64,000 nt of DNA from Deltaproteobacteria bacterium (GTDB lineage Bacteria > Myxococcota_A > UBA9160 > UBA4427). The position numbers and the translations under genes were made by a program. Below the pieces are notes generated by a model. That model saw only the letters and a list, made by a program, of their open reading frames with translations, was not told where the DNA came from and searched no databases. The stretch lies in the NCBI GenBank assembly GCA_029261835.1, contig JAJDAO010000009.1:62001-126000 (forward strand), read 5' to 3'. Below are positions 53,105-62,001 of the stretch, piece after piece (within the stretch, counting starts at the first letter, position 1; the number at the start of each line of letters is the position of its first letter).

Positions 53105-54445
53105 ATGATACGTTTCGCCCGTTGTGCGCCCCTTCTCGCCCTTGCCTTCGCCCTGGCTGTTGGCACCTGGGGCTGTGGCTCGGAGGATTCGGCGGGACGA
53201 AAGACCGCCGCTGCACCCGCCAAACCGGCTGCGCCGCCCGCTCCGCCGCCGCCCGCTGCCGTGCCGCCGACTCCCGACACGCTCGACAACGTGCTGGTGC
53301 TCGCACTGGCACAGTTCGGTCCGCGTCAAGCGGGCGACAAAGGGGCACCCAAGGCATTGCCCGCGACGCTGGAGTTCCTGACGCGGCGCGACGGTCGTTG
53401 GAGCGTGAGCTCCATCGAGGACCCCGCCAGCAACGTCTTTCACAAGGCCATGCTCTACCGCACCGCCGCTGGCGAGGAGCGGATTCTCAGTGCCGCGGGC
53501 ACGGTGGCTAGCCTCAAGCTCTGGAGCAAGGCACCGGGCGGGCATACCGCACAGACGCTCTGGGAGAAGGACTTCGGCGGCAAGTTCAGCCGCATGCGCG
53601 ATGTCGAAGTGGCGGACATCTATGGCGACGGTCGGCCGGCGATGGTGGTGGCAACCCACGACCAGGGCGTCGTCGCGATCCTGCGTCCGGATGCCAAGGG
53701 CGAAATCTCCGTCGAGGAGATCGACCACGAGCCGAGCACGTTCGTGCACGAGGTCGAGGTCGGGGACCTGGACGGCGACGGCGTTCTCGAAGTGTACGCC
53801 ACGCCGAGTGAGCCCAACCGACTGGACGGCCAGCCCCAGAGTGGGCGCGTGGTGCGCTACGTGCCGGCCAAGGGCGAGGGGCGCGTGGTCGTGGCCGACT
53901 TGGCCGAGCGCCATGCCAAGGAGATCTTCGTCGACGACGTGGACGGCGATGGGCGAGACGAGCTCTACGTGATCGTCGAGGGGGTGATCGAGAAGGGCAG
54001 CAAGCGCCTGCTCGAGCCGGTCGAGATCAGGCGTTACGACGCCGACACCGATCCGGCGGGGGGCGCGGTGATCGCGCGCATAGACGATCGCCTTGGCCGC
54101 TTCCTGACGGCGGGCGATCTTGACGGTGATGGCGGGAAAGAGCTGGTGGCGGCCCTGTTCAGCAGTGGTCTGTGGCTGCTGCGCCCGGGTGAGGATCCGC
54201 GTGGCGAGTGGAAGCAGGAGTCGATCGACCGCGACTCCGGCGGCTTCGAACACGCTTCGATCATCAGCGACTTGGACGGCGACGGCCGGGGAGAACTCTA
54301 CGTCGCCAGCGACAACGACTCCGAGGTGAGGCGCTACGTCTGGCACGAGGGGCGTCTCGTGCGGGAGGTGATCTACCGCCGCACCAACGGCAACAGCGTG
54401 TTCACTTGGAACATCATGCCGCTACCTGTGCAGCTGGCGCCCTAG
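53105..54445 (+). CDS. FG-GAP/VCBS-repeat lipoprotein
   Basis: A 446-aa exported protein. The signal sequence ends TWGCGSE, a probable lipoprotein site, followed by a 25-residue Ala/Pro linker. The rest is a beta-propeller-like domain with several FG-GAP calcium loops: DLDGDGVLEVY, DVDGDGRDELY, DLDGDGGKELV and DLDGDGRGELY, evenly spaced about 50-70 residues apart. Such proteins are usually calcium-stabilised cell-surface proteins. AAGGAG lies eight bases before the ATG. It is monocistronic. The function is unknown; binding or structural roles are as likely as enzymatic ones. Confidence 0.82.
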   Translation: MIRFARCAPLLALAFALAVGTWGCGSEDSAGRKTAAAPAKPAAPPAPPPPAAVPPTPDTLDNVLVLALAQFGPRQAGDKGAPKALPATLEFLTRRDGRWSVSSIEDPASNVFHKAMLYRTAAGEERILSAAGTVASLKLWSKAPGGHTAQTLWEKDFGGKFSRMRDVEVADIYGDGRPAMVVATHDQGVVAILRPDAKGEISVEEIDHEPSTFVHEVEVGDLDGDGVLEVYATPSEPNRLDGQPQSGRVVRYVPAKGEGRVVVADLAERHAKEIFVDDVDGDGRDELYVIVEGVIEKGSKRLLEPVEIRRYDADTDPAGGAVIARIDDRLGRFLTAGDLDGDGGKELVAALFSSGLWLLRPGEDPRGEWKQESIDRDSGGFEHASIISDLDGDGRGELYVASDNDSEVRRYVWHEGRLVREVIYRRTNGNSVFTWNIMPLPVQLAP

Positions 54446-54498
54446 CCGGCGTTTCTCGCCTGCGGGCGCATCTTCGCACGCTCGCATCGCAGGAGCGC

Positions 54499-55275
54499 TC
54501 AGGGCCCGAGTGCGCACATCGCGGCGCGTGCGACATCGATGCAGTTCGCCATGTTGCGGTCGAGATCGATGGCGGTCGGTCCGGCCCAGGGCGTGCGGTC
54601 CGACACCACGCAGATGCAGCCCGCCCGCAGGCCGAAGAGGCCCGCCAGCGTGAGGAGAACGCCGGATTCCATCTCGCAGTTGAGCACACCCGCCTCCTGC
54701 ATGGCGCGGATGCGCGCCTCGAGGTGTCCGGGCCAGTAGCCGCCGAAGCTCATCGACGTCAGTGAGCCGTCCTGCCCGAGGATGGCGTTTCGTGCGTAGA
54801 AGGCGTCGAGCGACCAGGTGATCCCCACGTGGTGGGTGATGCCGCGCTCGCTGGCCGCGCGTTCCAGCTCGCTCACCACGTGGTAGTGGGCCACCGCGGG
54901 GAATTCGGGCAGCACGTAGCTGCGACTGGTCCCGTCGTCGCGCACCGAGCCACTGGTGATCACCAGCTCGCCGAGCTCGAGCTCGGGCGCCAGGCCGCCG
55001 CTGTTGCCGATGCGGATGAATGTTCTCGAGCCGAGCTTGGCCAGCTCTTCGAACAGCACCGCTGTGCTCGGCGCGCCGATGCCCGTCGAAGCTGCACTGA
55101 CTGGGAGTCCGTCGAGCTCGCCGCTGATGATGCGGTACTCGCGGACGCCGCAGACCTCGCGGGGATTGCTCCAGCCCTCAGCGATGCGCTCGACCCTCGC
55201 TGGGTCGCCGCACAGGAAGACGTGCTCGGCTACATCGCCCGGCCGGCAACCCGTTATCGGCTGGCTATCGCTCAT
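54499..55275 (-). CDS. Uridine phosphorylase-family nucleoside phosphorylase
   Basis: A 258-aa NP-I family enzyme that cleaves a nucleoside with phosphate. FLCGDPARVERIAE (phosphate-binding), ASTGIGAPSTAVLFEEL, RIGNSGGL and NCEMESGVLLTLAGL (ribose-binding Glu-Met-Glu) are in the usual order. These favour the uridine-phosphorylase branch (Udp/DeoD-like), but base preference cannot be read from sequence. The start ATG 55275 has GGAGA upstream; an open frame to 55353 lacks one. It is convergent with the FG-GAP gene (54 nt). Confidence 0.85.
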   Translation of the reverse strand: MSDSQPITGCRPGDVAEHVFLCGDPARVERIAEGWSNPREVCGVREYRIISGELDGLPVSAASTGIGAPSTAVLFEELAKLGSRTFIRIGNSGGLAPELELGELVITSGSVRDDGTSRSYVLPEFPAVAHYHVVSELERAASERGITHHVGITWSLDAFYARNAILGQDGSLTSMSFGGYWPGHLEARIRAMQEAGVLNCEMESGVLLTLAGLFGLRAGCICVVSDRTPWAGPTAIDLDRNMANCIDVARAAMCALGP

Positions 55276-55580
55276 CTCTGGTCTCCATGATTGTCGTGCG
55301 CTGAGAGTGGCTTGCGGCACTGGGCGGCACTGCCCGAGCGCGAGTCGAGGCACCGCGACTCGCGCTCGGACTCAGAGTCAGCAAAATGGTTTGGGACCCT
55401 GCAGACTCGCAGGCTGCCAGAACCGGACGCGCGCTTCAAGCCGCTGGGCGGAGGCGATCGGGCGGGTTCGCCGCCTCGATTCGCCGGAATGCCCGGATGC
55501 AGGTCGCAGATTAGAGCGCCGCCCCTGGGAAAAAGTCCAACAACATTCTGTGGATATTCAGTGCCACTGGAAGATTCCGT
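55276..55580. other. Left part of the 651-bp gap between the phosphorylase and DUF1302 genes
   Basis: This part holds the leader and promoter of the minus-strand phosphorylase and no convincing ORF. GC is lower than in the window average from about 55530 on. TGCCACTGG at 55562-55570 recurs at 55611-55619, bracketing a candidate promoter. Confidence 0.4.
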
Positions 55581-55610
55581 TTGAACTCCCCACGAGGCTC
55601 ATTGTATATA
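55581..55610 (+). promoter_or_regulatory. Candidate sigma-70-type promoter of the DUF1302 gene
   Basis: TTGAAC (55581-55586) and TATATA (55605-55610) are separated by 18 bases, in an AT-rich island that stands out from its surroundings. It points to the DUF1302 gene and implies a leader of about 310 nt. A 9-bp direct repeat TGCCACTGG flanks it on both sides and may be an operator. Confidence 0.45.
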
Positions 55611-55926
55611 TGCCACTGGTTCGACGTCTGTGCGGGGAATCGTCCTCATGCTCCCTCCTGACTTCGGGCTCCAGTGAGCGATCTCAGTGCTCGGGGAAAA
55701 GCCGGGGAAATCGCTTGTCGGGAAGCCTCGGAGGGGGGGGTGTCGCGCTGCGTCGAGCGGGGGAATGCGGGGCTGTTTGCGACACCGGCAATCGGTGTCA
55801 CCGCGCAGTGGAGTGCAGAATTCAAGTCGGGGAACGGATCGCAAGCGGAATCGAGCGCGCTGTCGAGATCGCGAGTCGACCGGCCCAACCACGGGATCGT
55901 CACAGGCCACCGGGGCCGGAGGGGAT

Positions 55927-58900
55927 ATGACCGCGTTTGATGTTTCTCGTCTGATGTCTCGCCTGTCATGCGCGTCACGAACGCTCGCGATCGTTGCGCT
56001 GGGGCTGGGCCTGGCCGGTGGTGCGCACGCGCTCGAGGCGCTCGACGGCCGCATTCAGGCGCACGGTTACTTCGAGATGCAGATGCGCGTGCTCAACAAG
56101 AACTACAGCGATCAGTGGGACATGTCTCAGTGGTACAACATCTTCAACTTGGAGATGGAGTTCGATCTGGTCCAAGACACCCACGGCCCGCTCGATCTGC
56201 TCTCCGCCTACGTTCGACTCGAGGGGCGCTTCGACTGCATCTACTCCCGCGGCTGCGGCATGATCAGGGCGATCGATGTCTACGGCGACAGGGCCCGCAA
56301 GATGCCGGGCCGGCTCAATCGGGGCGACATCTTCACCTCGGCCGGCCAGGTTCCGATCAGCAACGACGGCCCCTTCGCGAATGCTCGACGGGACCCGCTG
56401 CGCGTGGAGCAGGTCCCCGGCTTCGAGGGCATCTACGACGCAGCGGAAGAGGGGCTGGGTCCGGTCGATCGCGAACCACTGCTGCAGTGCGCGGACGTCG
56501 TCAACGGCTGCACCGAGGACCAGACATCGCGATTCGATCCGACCGGCGTTCCGGTCGAGTTCTGGCAGGCGGATCGCAACAAGCGCTCCGGCACCGACGG
56601 TTTCGCGACGGACGATGGCACCGCGGGCTCTCCGTTCCTGATGGTGATGCGCGACTTCAGGGATTTTCGCTTCACCTCGATGCCCGTCATCGGCGGCGCG
56701 GCCAACGGGCACGCCACTCGCGTGATGGGACCGTGGCTCCCGCAGAACTTCGTCCAGCCCAATGGTGCGCTGGCAAACCAGCCCAACCCCCTGGACAGCA
56801 GCCGCGTCATCCCCCAGAGCCTGTCGCCGGGTGGCGGTTCCAACCCGATGCGGCCCATCCCGATCCTGCGCGAGGATGATCCCGAGCGGTTCGCCGTCTT
56901 CATTCGCCAGACTTCGGACGATTCGACCGATCCGGACAAGAACAACATCTTGAACCCGCACTGGGTGGCGCTCAATCCGGCCTCGAAGGACGTGCGGCTG
57001 TGGAACGATCGCGCCGCCGAGGCCTGGGAGGCTCACGGCCTGTTCATGCCCAGTCCCAGGCTCAAGGAGGCGCTGCAAGAGGGCAAGTTCGGTAGCTATC
57101 CGTTCAATATTTCGCAGACGGAGCGCGCCTTCAATCACGGCGCGAGTCAGAACGACGAAGGCGAGCTCAAGGAGGCGTATTTCGACGCCGAGCTCTTCGA
57201 TAGCCGGCTCTGGCTGCGCATTGGCAAGCAGGGCATCGTGTGGGGTAAGACCGAGCTCTTCCGCACGACCGATCAGTTCAATCCCCAGGACTTCGCGCTC
57301 GCTACGCTGCCGAGCCTCGAGGAGTCGCGCATCAGCCTGTGGGCCCTGCGCGGCGTCTACTCCTTCTACGAGGTCGGGCCGCTCGATGACGTTCGCGTAG
57401 AGGCGGCCTTCAACTTCGACGAGTTCGAGTCGGCGGATCTCGGTGGCTGCGGTGAGCCTTATGCGGTGAATCTGGTCTGCGCCATTACCTTCGGCAGCTT
57501 CGCACACGGCATCGCGGGCGTCGGTGTGGCGGGCTTCGTGCAACCCGAGAACCCCTGGGATGACATTCGGGGCTGGGAGATCGGCGGGCGAGTCGAGTTC
57601 CGCTGGAGTCGCTTCAGCTTCGCCTTCACCGACTTCTACGGCTACCACGACTTCCCGCATCCGGTTCGGCTGACGTCCTACAATCGCAACGTCGATTGGC
57701 AGACCGGCCGGCCGCGCCACTACATGCACACCGAGCAGCAGATGCTGCTGCGAAACGGAGGCATCGGGACTGGCTGCGCCACGCCGGGCGGCGCCGGTCT
57801 CGTGTTCGCCGACCTGACCCAGGAACCGACCAACGTCGGCGACTACGTCGAGTTCACCGGCAGCGGCAACGAGGGCTGCCTCTACCCGGGTCCCAGCAAC
57901 CGCAGGGTCGGCGCCGACGGCGCGGGCTATCGCGCATCCGCCACGGCCCCGACGAATCCCAACAAGCTCGGCCCCTTCGCCGGTTTCTACGCGAACAACA
58001 CGTCGCGGGCGGACCCGAACGACCTGCGCCCCCACTTCTCGACGGCAAGCGTGGCCAGCCCGACCAGTGTCAGCGACTGGCCCGAAGGGCCGAACGCGCA
58101 TTTCTGCGAGACCCTCGCGGGCTTGGCCGGCCACGCGGACTGTGCCTCCGACCGTCGCGGCAAGCGTGCCTATGACAGTTCGTACTACCTGACCGACGGC
58201 GTCACCCCGAACCCGGCCTACAACCCCTTCTACGTGTCGCAGTTCGACAAACACTTCACGCTGGATGTCACCACTCCGACCCACAGCTATGTCTTGCAGC
58301 CGGGCAACGAGATCGCGACCACGCCGATTCGCTACGACCCGCTGAAGGCGACTGCGAACCCGAATGTGGCGGACTCGGACGCCGCCGCGATCTGGTCGAA
58401 TTCGTATGATCCAACCCTCGTCTACGATTCGAGAAACTCGCTCGACCTCAGCGCCGTCAACATGAGCCTCTTCGCCTGGGTCTGCGCCACGACGGTCGGC
58501 TTCAGCGATCTCGACCCGACAGCCTGTGCCCAGACGGTTTTCGGCAGCACGCGGCAGGCCGACAACGACGGTCCGCGCATCTCCTTCGTGATCAGCAGCC
58601 TGCTGGCAGGCGATCCCGGGCTCAACAGCTTCCTCAGCACCAGTCCCTCGGACAAGCAACTCAGCAAGGGATCCGCCCTGCCGGTGTCGATGGGCATCCC
58701 GTTGTCCCAGATCCACTACGATCTCTCGACCACGGACGCCAGCGGTGGTTTGCTCGGCTCCGGGCTCGGCGCCTTCCGGACCACGGACGTGCGGCGCAAC
58801 TGGAACGATGTCGCCAATGGCACGAGCCCCTTCGTCGACTCCTCGCTCTGGATCTACACGCGAGAGGCTGAGAGCTACAACTGCCTGCCCGGGACGTGGG

Positions 58901-61900
58901 ATGCGTCGCTCCTGACCGCGCCGCAGCTCTGCGGCGGTCTCATTATCGCGATGCAGAGGCCCTCGGTGGAAGACCGCTACCTCGCCTCGACGTATGTCTC
59001 CAAGGGATTCACCCCCGAGCAGGAGGCGCTGCTCGGCTGCGGGCCATTCTTTGGCACGAGCTGCGACACCAACGGGGCGGACCTGCTGTGGGCCGAGGCG
59101 AGTGCGCTGCTCCAGTCGTTCATCGGCTCGGACTCGAAGGGCATCTCCTTCACAGATCTCGGCATCGAGGGTCTCGTCCCCGCCTCCTTCGGCGACAGGC
59201 TGACCGATTCGGGCAGCGGCGGCTACGAGTACCGGACCGACGGGCGCGTGATCGGCAGCAATGGCCAGCTGCTTCGCATCGACCCCGTAACGAATCTGCC
59301 GGCGTTGGGCTCCGGTGGCCTGCTCGCGACGGGGAGCTCGGCCGGCTACCTCGGGCAGACCGAATGCGACTACAGCCAGGTTGGCACCAGCGGCGAGGCG
59401 CTGGTGCTGTCCGCCGTTGGTGCTGGCGTGGCCACCGCAGCGCTCCAAGACCTCAACAACGCCGGCTCGGCGATCAACAACCGCTGGAACCCGCGCTGCT
59501 GGGACAACCGGCGTCATTTCGTGGCCTATGCCATTCAGCCCGGTACCGCGGGCTTCGAGATCCTGGGCCTCGGCCCGCCCAAGTGTACGACGGCGGATAT
59601 CGGTGGTCTCTATGCGGAAGCCGGCATGCTGCCCGGCTGCCGCAACAAGTGGTCGACGATTCTCTACAGCCCCACGGCTGACTGGAACCCCGCCACAGGG
59701 CTGCACCCCAACAACCCCGATGCCGGCTACATCGGCAACAACTATCTCGGCCAGGTCATGAGCTACAAGTCCGCGCGGCTCGATCCGACCGGTACCGCGA
59801 CGCCGCGTACCGACTACAGGCAGTTCGCGAACGGGACGGACCTGGCGGATCTGACCAACTGTGGCACGGGAACGCCCTCGGCTCCGGGGGACCCGGACGA
59901 CCCGGCCAACTTCGACTGCTACACCGCCGGCCCGAACGCCGGCCTGCCGGACCTTGGCCCGGGTGGCGCAGTTCGCTCGGATAACGGCATCTGGACGGCT
60001 CAGGTGGCGGCCTCTCGACGTTCCGGTCTCAACTGGGGTGTCTATTGGGAAGAAGCGCAGGGCGAGAGCGTCACGAGGCCCGCCGGCTGCACGTTCGACG
60101 CCGGCGATCCGCGGGCCCGCAGCGAGCCCGAATGCTACTACGGCGGCTGGCGTCAGACGGTGGACGGCGATCCCGACTCGGTGGGTCTGCAGCCGGGCGG
60201 GATGCTGTACCCGCAGTGGACCAACACCACTGGCGTACCGGACATTTACGCCGTCGCGGAAGCCGGAAGCACCGTCCAGGCGCTGGCCGAGGGCACGACC
60301 GGTGTCGAGCGCGTCGAGAACGGTTGCACGCCGGGTCGCAGCTGGGTCTTCCTCCAGCGCACGTCGGACAACACGCTGCTCGGAGCGCCCGAGTGTGCCC
60401 ATGTGTTCGCCGGCGTCGGCGCGGGGCACATCTTTACGGGTGAGAGCTTCGCGAGCGAGTTGGCGGCCGTTTCGTACAACTTCATGAACGTCCTCGTCAC
60501 CTTTTCGGACGACTTCAAGGATGGGCTTGGCAGCGTTGCGGCCTTCGTGCAGCCGTGGCTCTTCGAGTCGCGCTACATCTACGACGAGCCCTGGATGTGG
60601 GACGAGAGCTGTACGGTCCAGACGTGCGGTCGCGTCTGGAACTCGAAGTATGGCAATCCCAACTGGCTGCTGAGCGGGACCGAGAAGTACAAGGACTCAA
60701 ATGGCGCCGTGATTACGCGGCAGCAGGGCCTGGGCTTCTTCCGCCCCGGTCTTCACAACCACGCTGCGGTCAATGGAGACACCGTCGAGCAGATCGCTGC
60801 GCGCAAGATCAACCCGCTGCCCGACGGCGTGGAGAACAAGCTGCAGCGCGACCCCAGCCTGCCCAACATCCTCGACATGTTCCCCGATCTGCTCGAATAC
60901 GAGTGCGACACGTTCGCGCCGGGTGCCGCGCACACGCCCGAGAACTGCGACTCCTGGAACAAAGAAGCCCAGAAGGTGCGATTCGGCGATCCCAGCGATC
61001 CGGACAAGAAGGGCCTCGTCTCGTCGCTGCTGTGGGACTACGCGTACACGGGAACCGAGAATTCTCTGATGGCCCTCATTCCCTACTGCGAGAACCTCGG
61101 CTTCAGTCAGGTCCACGTGGAGGCGGCCGCCTTCGGATCCCAGCCGGCCGCGCAGGGCGCGGACAAATGGGGACCCGCGCGGGTCGACTGCACGCGGGGC
61201 ATGAACGGCGAGACGCTGGGGCGCGAGCGCTGCACCTACGTGACGCCGCAGTTTTGCGACCTCGTGCAGGCGCTGCTCTCGATCGCGGGACAGAAGCGCA
61301 ACATCCTGCGCGCTGGCGGCAACGGCACCTTCGGGCGGCGCACGATGCAGTGGCAGTCCGGTGGTGAGATCTACCTCGCCTACGAGAAGCGCAACGTGCT
61401 CGGTCTGTCGATGGACTTCGCAGAGGACTTTACGAAAACCAACTGGGGTATGGAGTTCACCTGGATCGAGGGTGTGCCCCAGGTGGACAACAATTCCTGG
61501 GACCTCACCAGCAAGACCAACGACTTCAACCTGACCCTCTCGGTGGACCGGCCGACCTTCATCAACTTCCTGAATGCGAACCGCACCTTCTTCATCAACA
61601 GCCAGTGGTTCTTCCAGTACCGCGAGGGCTACAACCACGGCATGACCACCAACGGGCCGTTCAACGTGCTCGCCACGCTGGCGTTCTTCACCGGCTACTT
61701 CCAGGACCGCCTGAACCCGAGCATGATCTTCGTCTACGATTTCGGGTCGGTGTCGGGAGCGGCGCTGCCGCAGGTCAACTACCGCTTCTCGGAGGCGTTC
61801 TCCGTCACGGTCGGTGCCTCGATGTTCATGGGTCGGCAGGAGTTCGTCGACATGCCGGTGAACGGAGTTGCACCCGCCGCCCCGCGGACAGGCCCCTGGG

Positions 61901-61983
61901 CCTACAAGGATGCGATCGAGCCCGCGCTCTCGATCGTGCGTGATCGCGACGAGGTGTTCATGACGCTGCGGTACACGTTCTGA
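55927..61983 (+). CDS. Giant Cys-rich DUF1302-type outer-membrane protein
   Basis: A 2018-aa exported protein. ATG 55927 is preceded by GGAGGGG and starts a normal signal peptide (cleavage near AHA/LEA). Residues about 38-110 and 425-500 (LRIGKQGIVWGKTELFR, FNPQDFALATLPSLEESR) and the last 250 residues, ending FMTLRYTF, match the DUF1302 beta-barrel family. Typical members have 500-700 residues. Here about 900 residues lie between the recognisable N- and C-terminal parts; they are Asn/Asp/Gly-rich with some 30 cysteines (LGCGPFFGTSC, ECYYGG and others). The C-terminal Phe suits outer-membrane insertion. It is convergent with a DUF1329 gene, the common partner of DUF1302; a role in lipid or hydrophobic-compound transport is inference. 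Confidence 0.88.
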   Translation: MTAFDVSRLMSRLSCASRTLAIVALGLGLAGGAHALEALDGRIQAHGYFEMQMRVLNKNYSDQWDMSQWYNIFNLEMEFDLVQDTHGPLDLLSAYVRLEGRFDCIYSRGCGMIRAIDVYGDRARKMPGRLNRGDIFTSAGQVPISNDGPFANARRDPLRVEQVPGFEGIYDAAEEGLGPVDREPLLQCADVVNGCTEDQTSRFDPTGVPVEFWQADRNKRSGTDGFATDDGTAGSPFLMVMRDFRDFRFTSMPVIGGAANGHATRVMGPWLPQNFVQPNGALANQPNPLDSSRVIPQSLSPGGGSNPMRPIPILREDDPERFAVFIRQTSDDSTDPDKNNILNPHWVALNPASKDVRLWNDRAAEAWEAHGLFMPSPRLKEALQEGKFGSYPFNISQTERAFNHGASQNDEGELKEAYFDAELFDSRLWLRIGKQGIVWGKTELFRTTDQFNPQDFALATLPSLEESRISLWALRGVYSFYEVGPLDDVRVEAAFNFDEFESADLGGCGEPYAVNLVCAITFGSFAHGIAGVGVAGFVQPENPWDDIRGWEIGGRVEFRWSRFSFAFTDFYGYHDFPHPVRLTSYNRNVDWQTGRPRHYMHTEQQMLLRNGGIGTGCATPGGAGLVFADLTQEPTNVGDYVEFTGSGNEGCLYPGPSNRRVGADGAGYRASATAPTNPNKLGPFAGFYANNTSRADPNDLRPHFSTASVASPTSVSDWPEGPNAHFCETLAGLAGHADCASDRRGKRAYDSSYYLTDGVTPNPAYNPFYVSQFDKHFTLDVTTPTHSYVLQPGNEIATTPIRYDPLKATANPNVADSDAAAIWSNSYDPTLVYDSRNSLDLSAVNMSLFAWVCATTVGFSDLDPTACAQTVFGSTRQADNDGPRISFVISSLLAGDPGLNSFLSTSPSDKQLSKGSALPVSMGIPLSQIHYDLSTTDASGGLLGSGLGAFRTTDVRRNWNDVANGTSPFVDSSLWIYTREAESYNCLPGTWDASLLTAPQLCGGLIIAMQRPSVEDRYLASTYVSKGFTPEQEALLGCGPFFGTSCDTNGADLLWAEASALLQSFIGSDSKGISFTDLGIEGLVPASFGDRLTDSGSGGYEYRTDGRVIGSNGQLLRIDPVTNLPALGSGGLLATGSSAGYLGQTECDYSQVGTSGEALVLSAVGAGVATAALQDLNNAGSAINNRWNPRCWDNRRHFVAYAIQPGTAGFEILGLGPPKCTTADIGGLYAEAGMLPGCRNKWSTILYSPTADWNPATGLHPNNPDAGYIGNNYLGQVMSYKSARLDPTGTATPRTDYRQFANGTDLADLTNCGTGTPSAPGDPDDPANFDCYTAGPNAGLPDLGPGGAVRSDNGIWTAQVAASRRSGLNWGVYWEEAQGESVTRPAGCTFDAGDPRARSEPECYYGGWRQTVDGDPDSVGLQPGGMLYPQWTNTTGVPDIYAVAEAGSTVQALAEGTTGVERVENGCTPGRSWVFLQRTSDNTLLGAPECAHVFAGVGAGHIFTGESFASELAAVSYNFMNVLVTFSDDFKDGLGSVAAFVQPWLFESRYIYDEPWMWDESCTVQTCGRVWNSKYGNPNWLLSGTEKYKDSNGAVITRQQGLGFFRPGLHNHAAVNGDTVEQIAARKINPLPDGVENKLQRDPSLPNILDMFPDLLEYECDTFAPGAAHTPENCDSWNKEAQKVRFGDPSDPDKKGLVSSLLWDYAYTGTENSLMALIPYCENLGFSQVHVEAAAFGSQPAAQGADKWGPARVDCTRGMNGETLGRERCTYVTPQFCDLVQALLSIAGQKRNILRAGGNGTFGRRTMQWQSGGEIYLAYEKRNVLGLSMDFAEDFTKTNWGMEFTWIEGVPQVDNNSWDLTSKTNDFNLTLSVDRPTFINFLNANRTFFINSQWFFQYREGYNHGMTTNGPFNVLATLAFFTGYFQDRLNPSMIFVYDFGSVSGAALPQVNYRFSEAFSVTVGASMFMGRQEFVDMPVNGVAPAAPRTGPWAYKDAIEPALSIVRDRDEVFMTLRYTF

Positions 61984-62001
61984 CGCTGGGCCGGCTGCTC
62001 G

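Noticed and set aside
51652..54346. Long open frames antisense to hisS (51652-52959, plus) and to the FG-GAP gene (52880-54346, minus)
   Set aside because: Both are mirrors of well-identified genes and carry no recognisable motif or start site of quality.
55975..60429. A 1484-codon open frame on the minus strand across the DUF1302 gene
   Set aside because: It is fully antisense to a gene with signal peptide, ribosome-binding site and family motifs. Its translation is Arg/Val/Ala-rich with no domain. High GC with strong codon bias keeps the opposite frame open.
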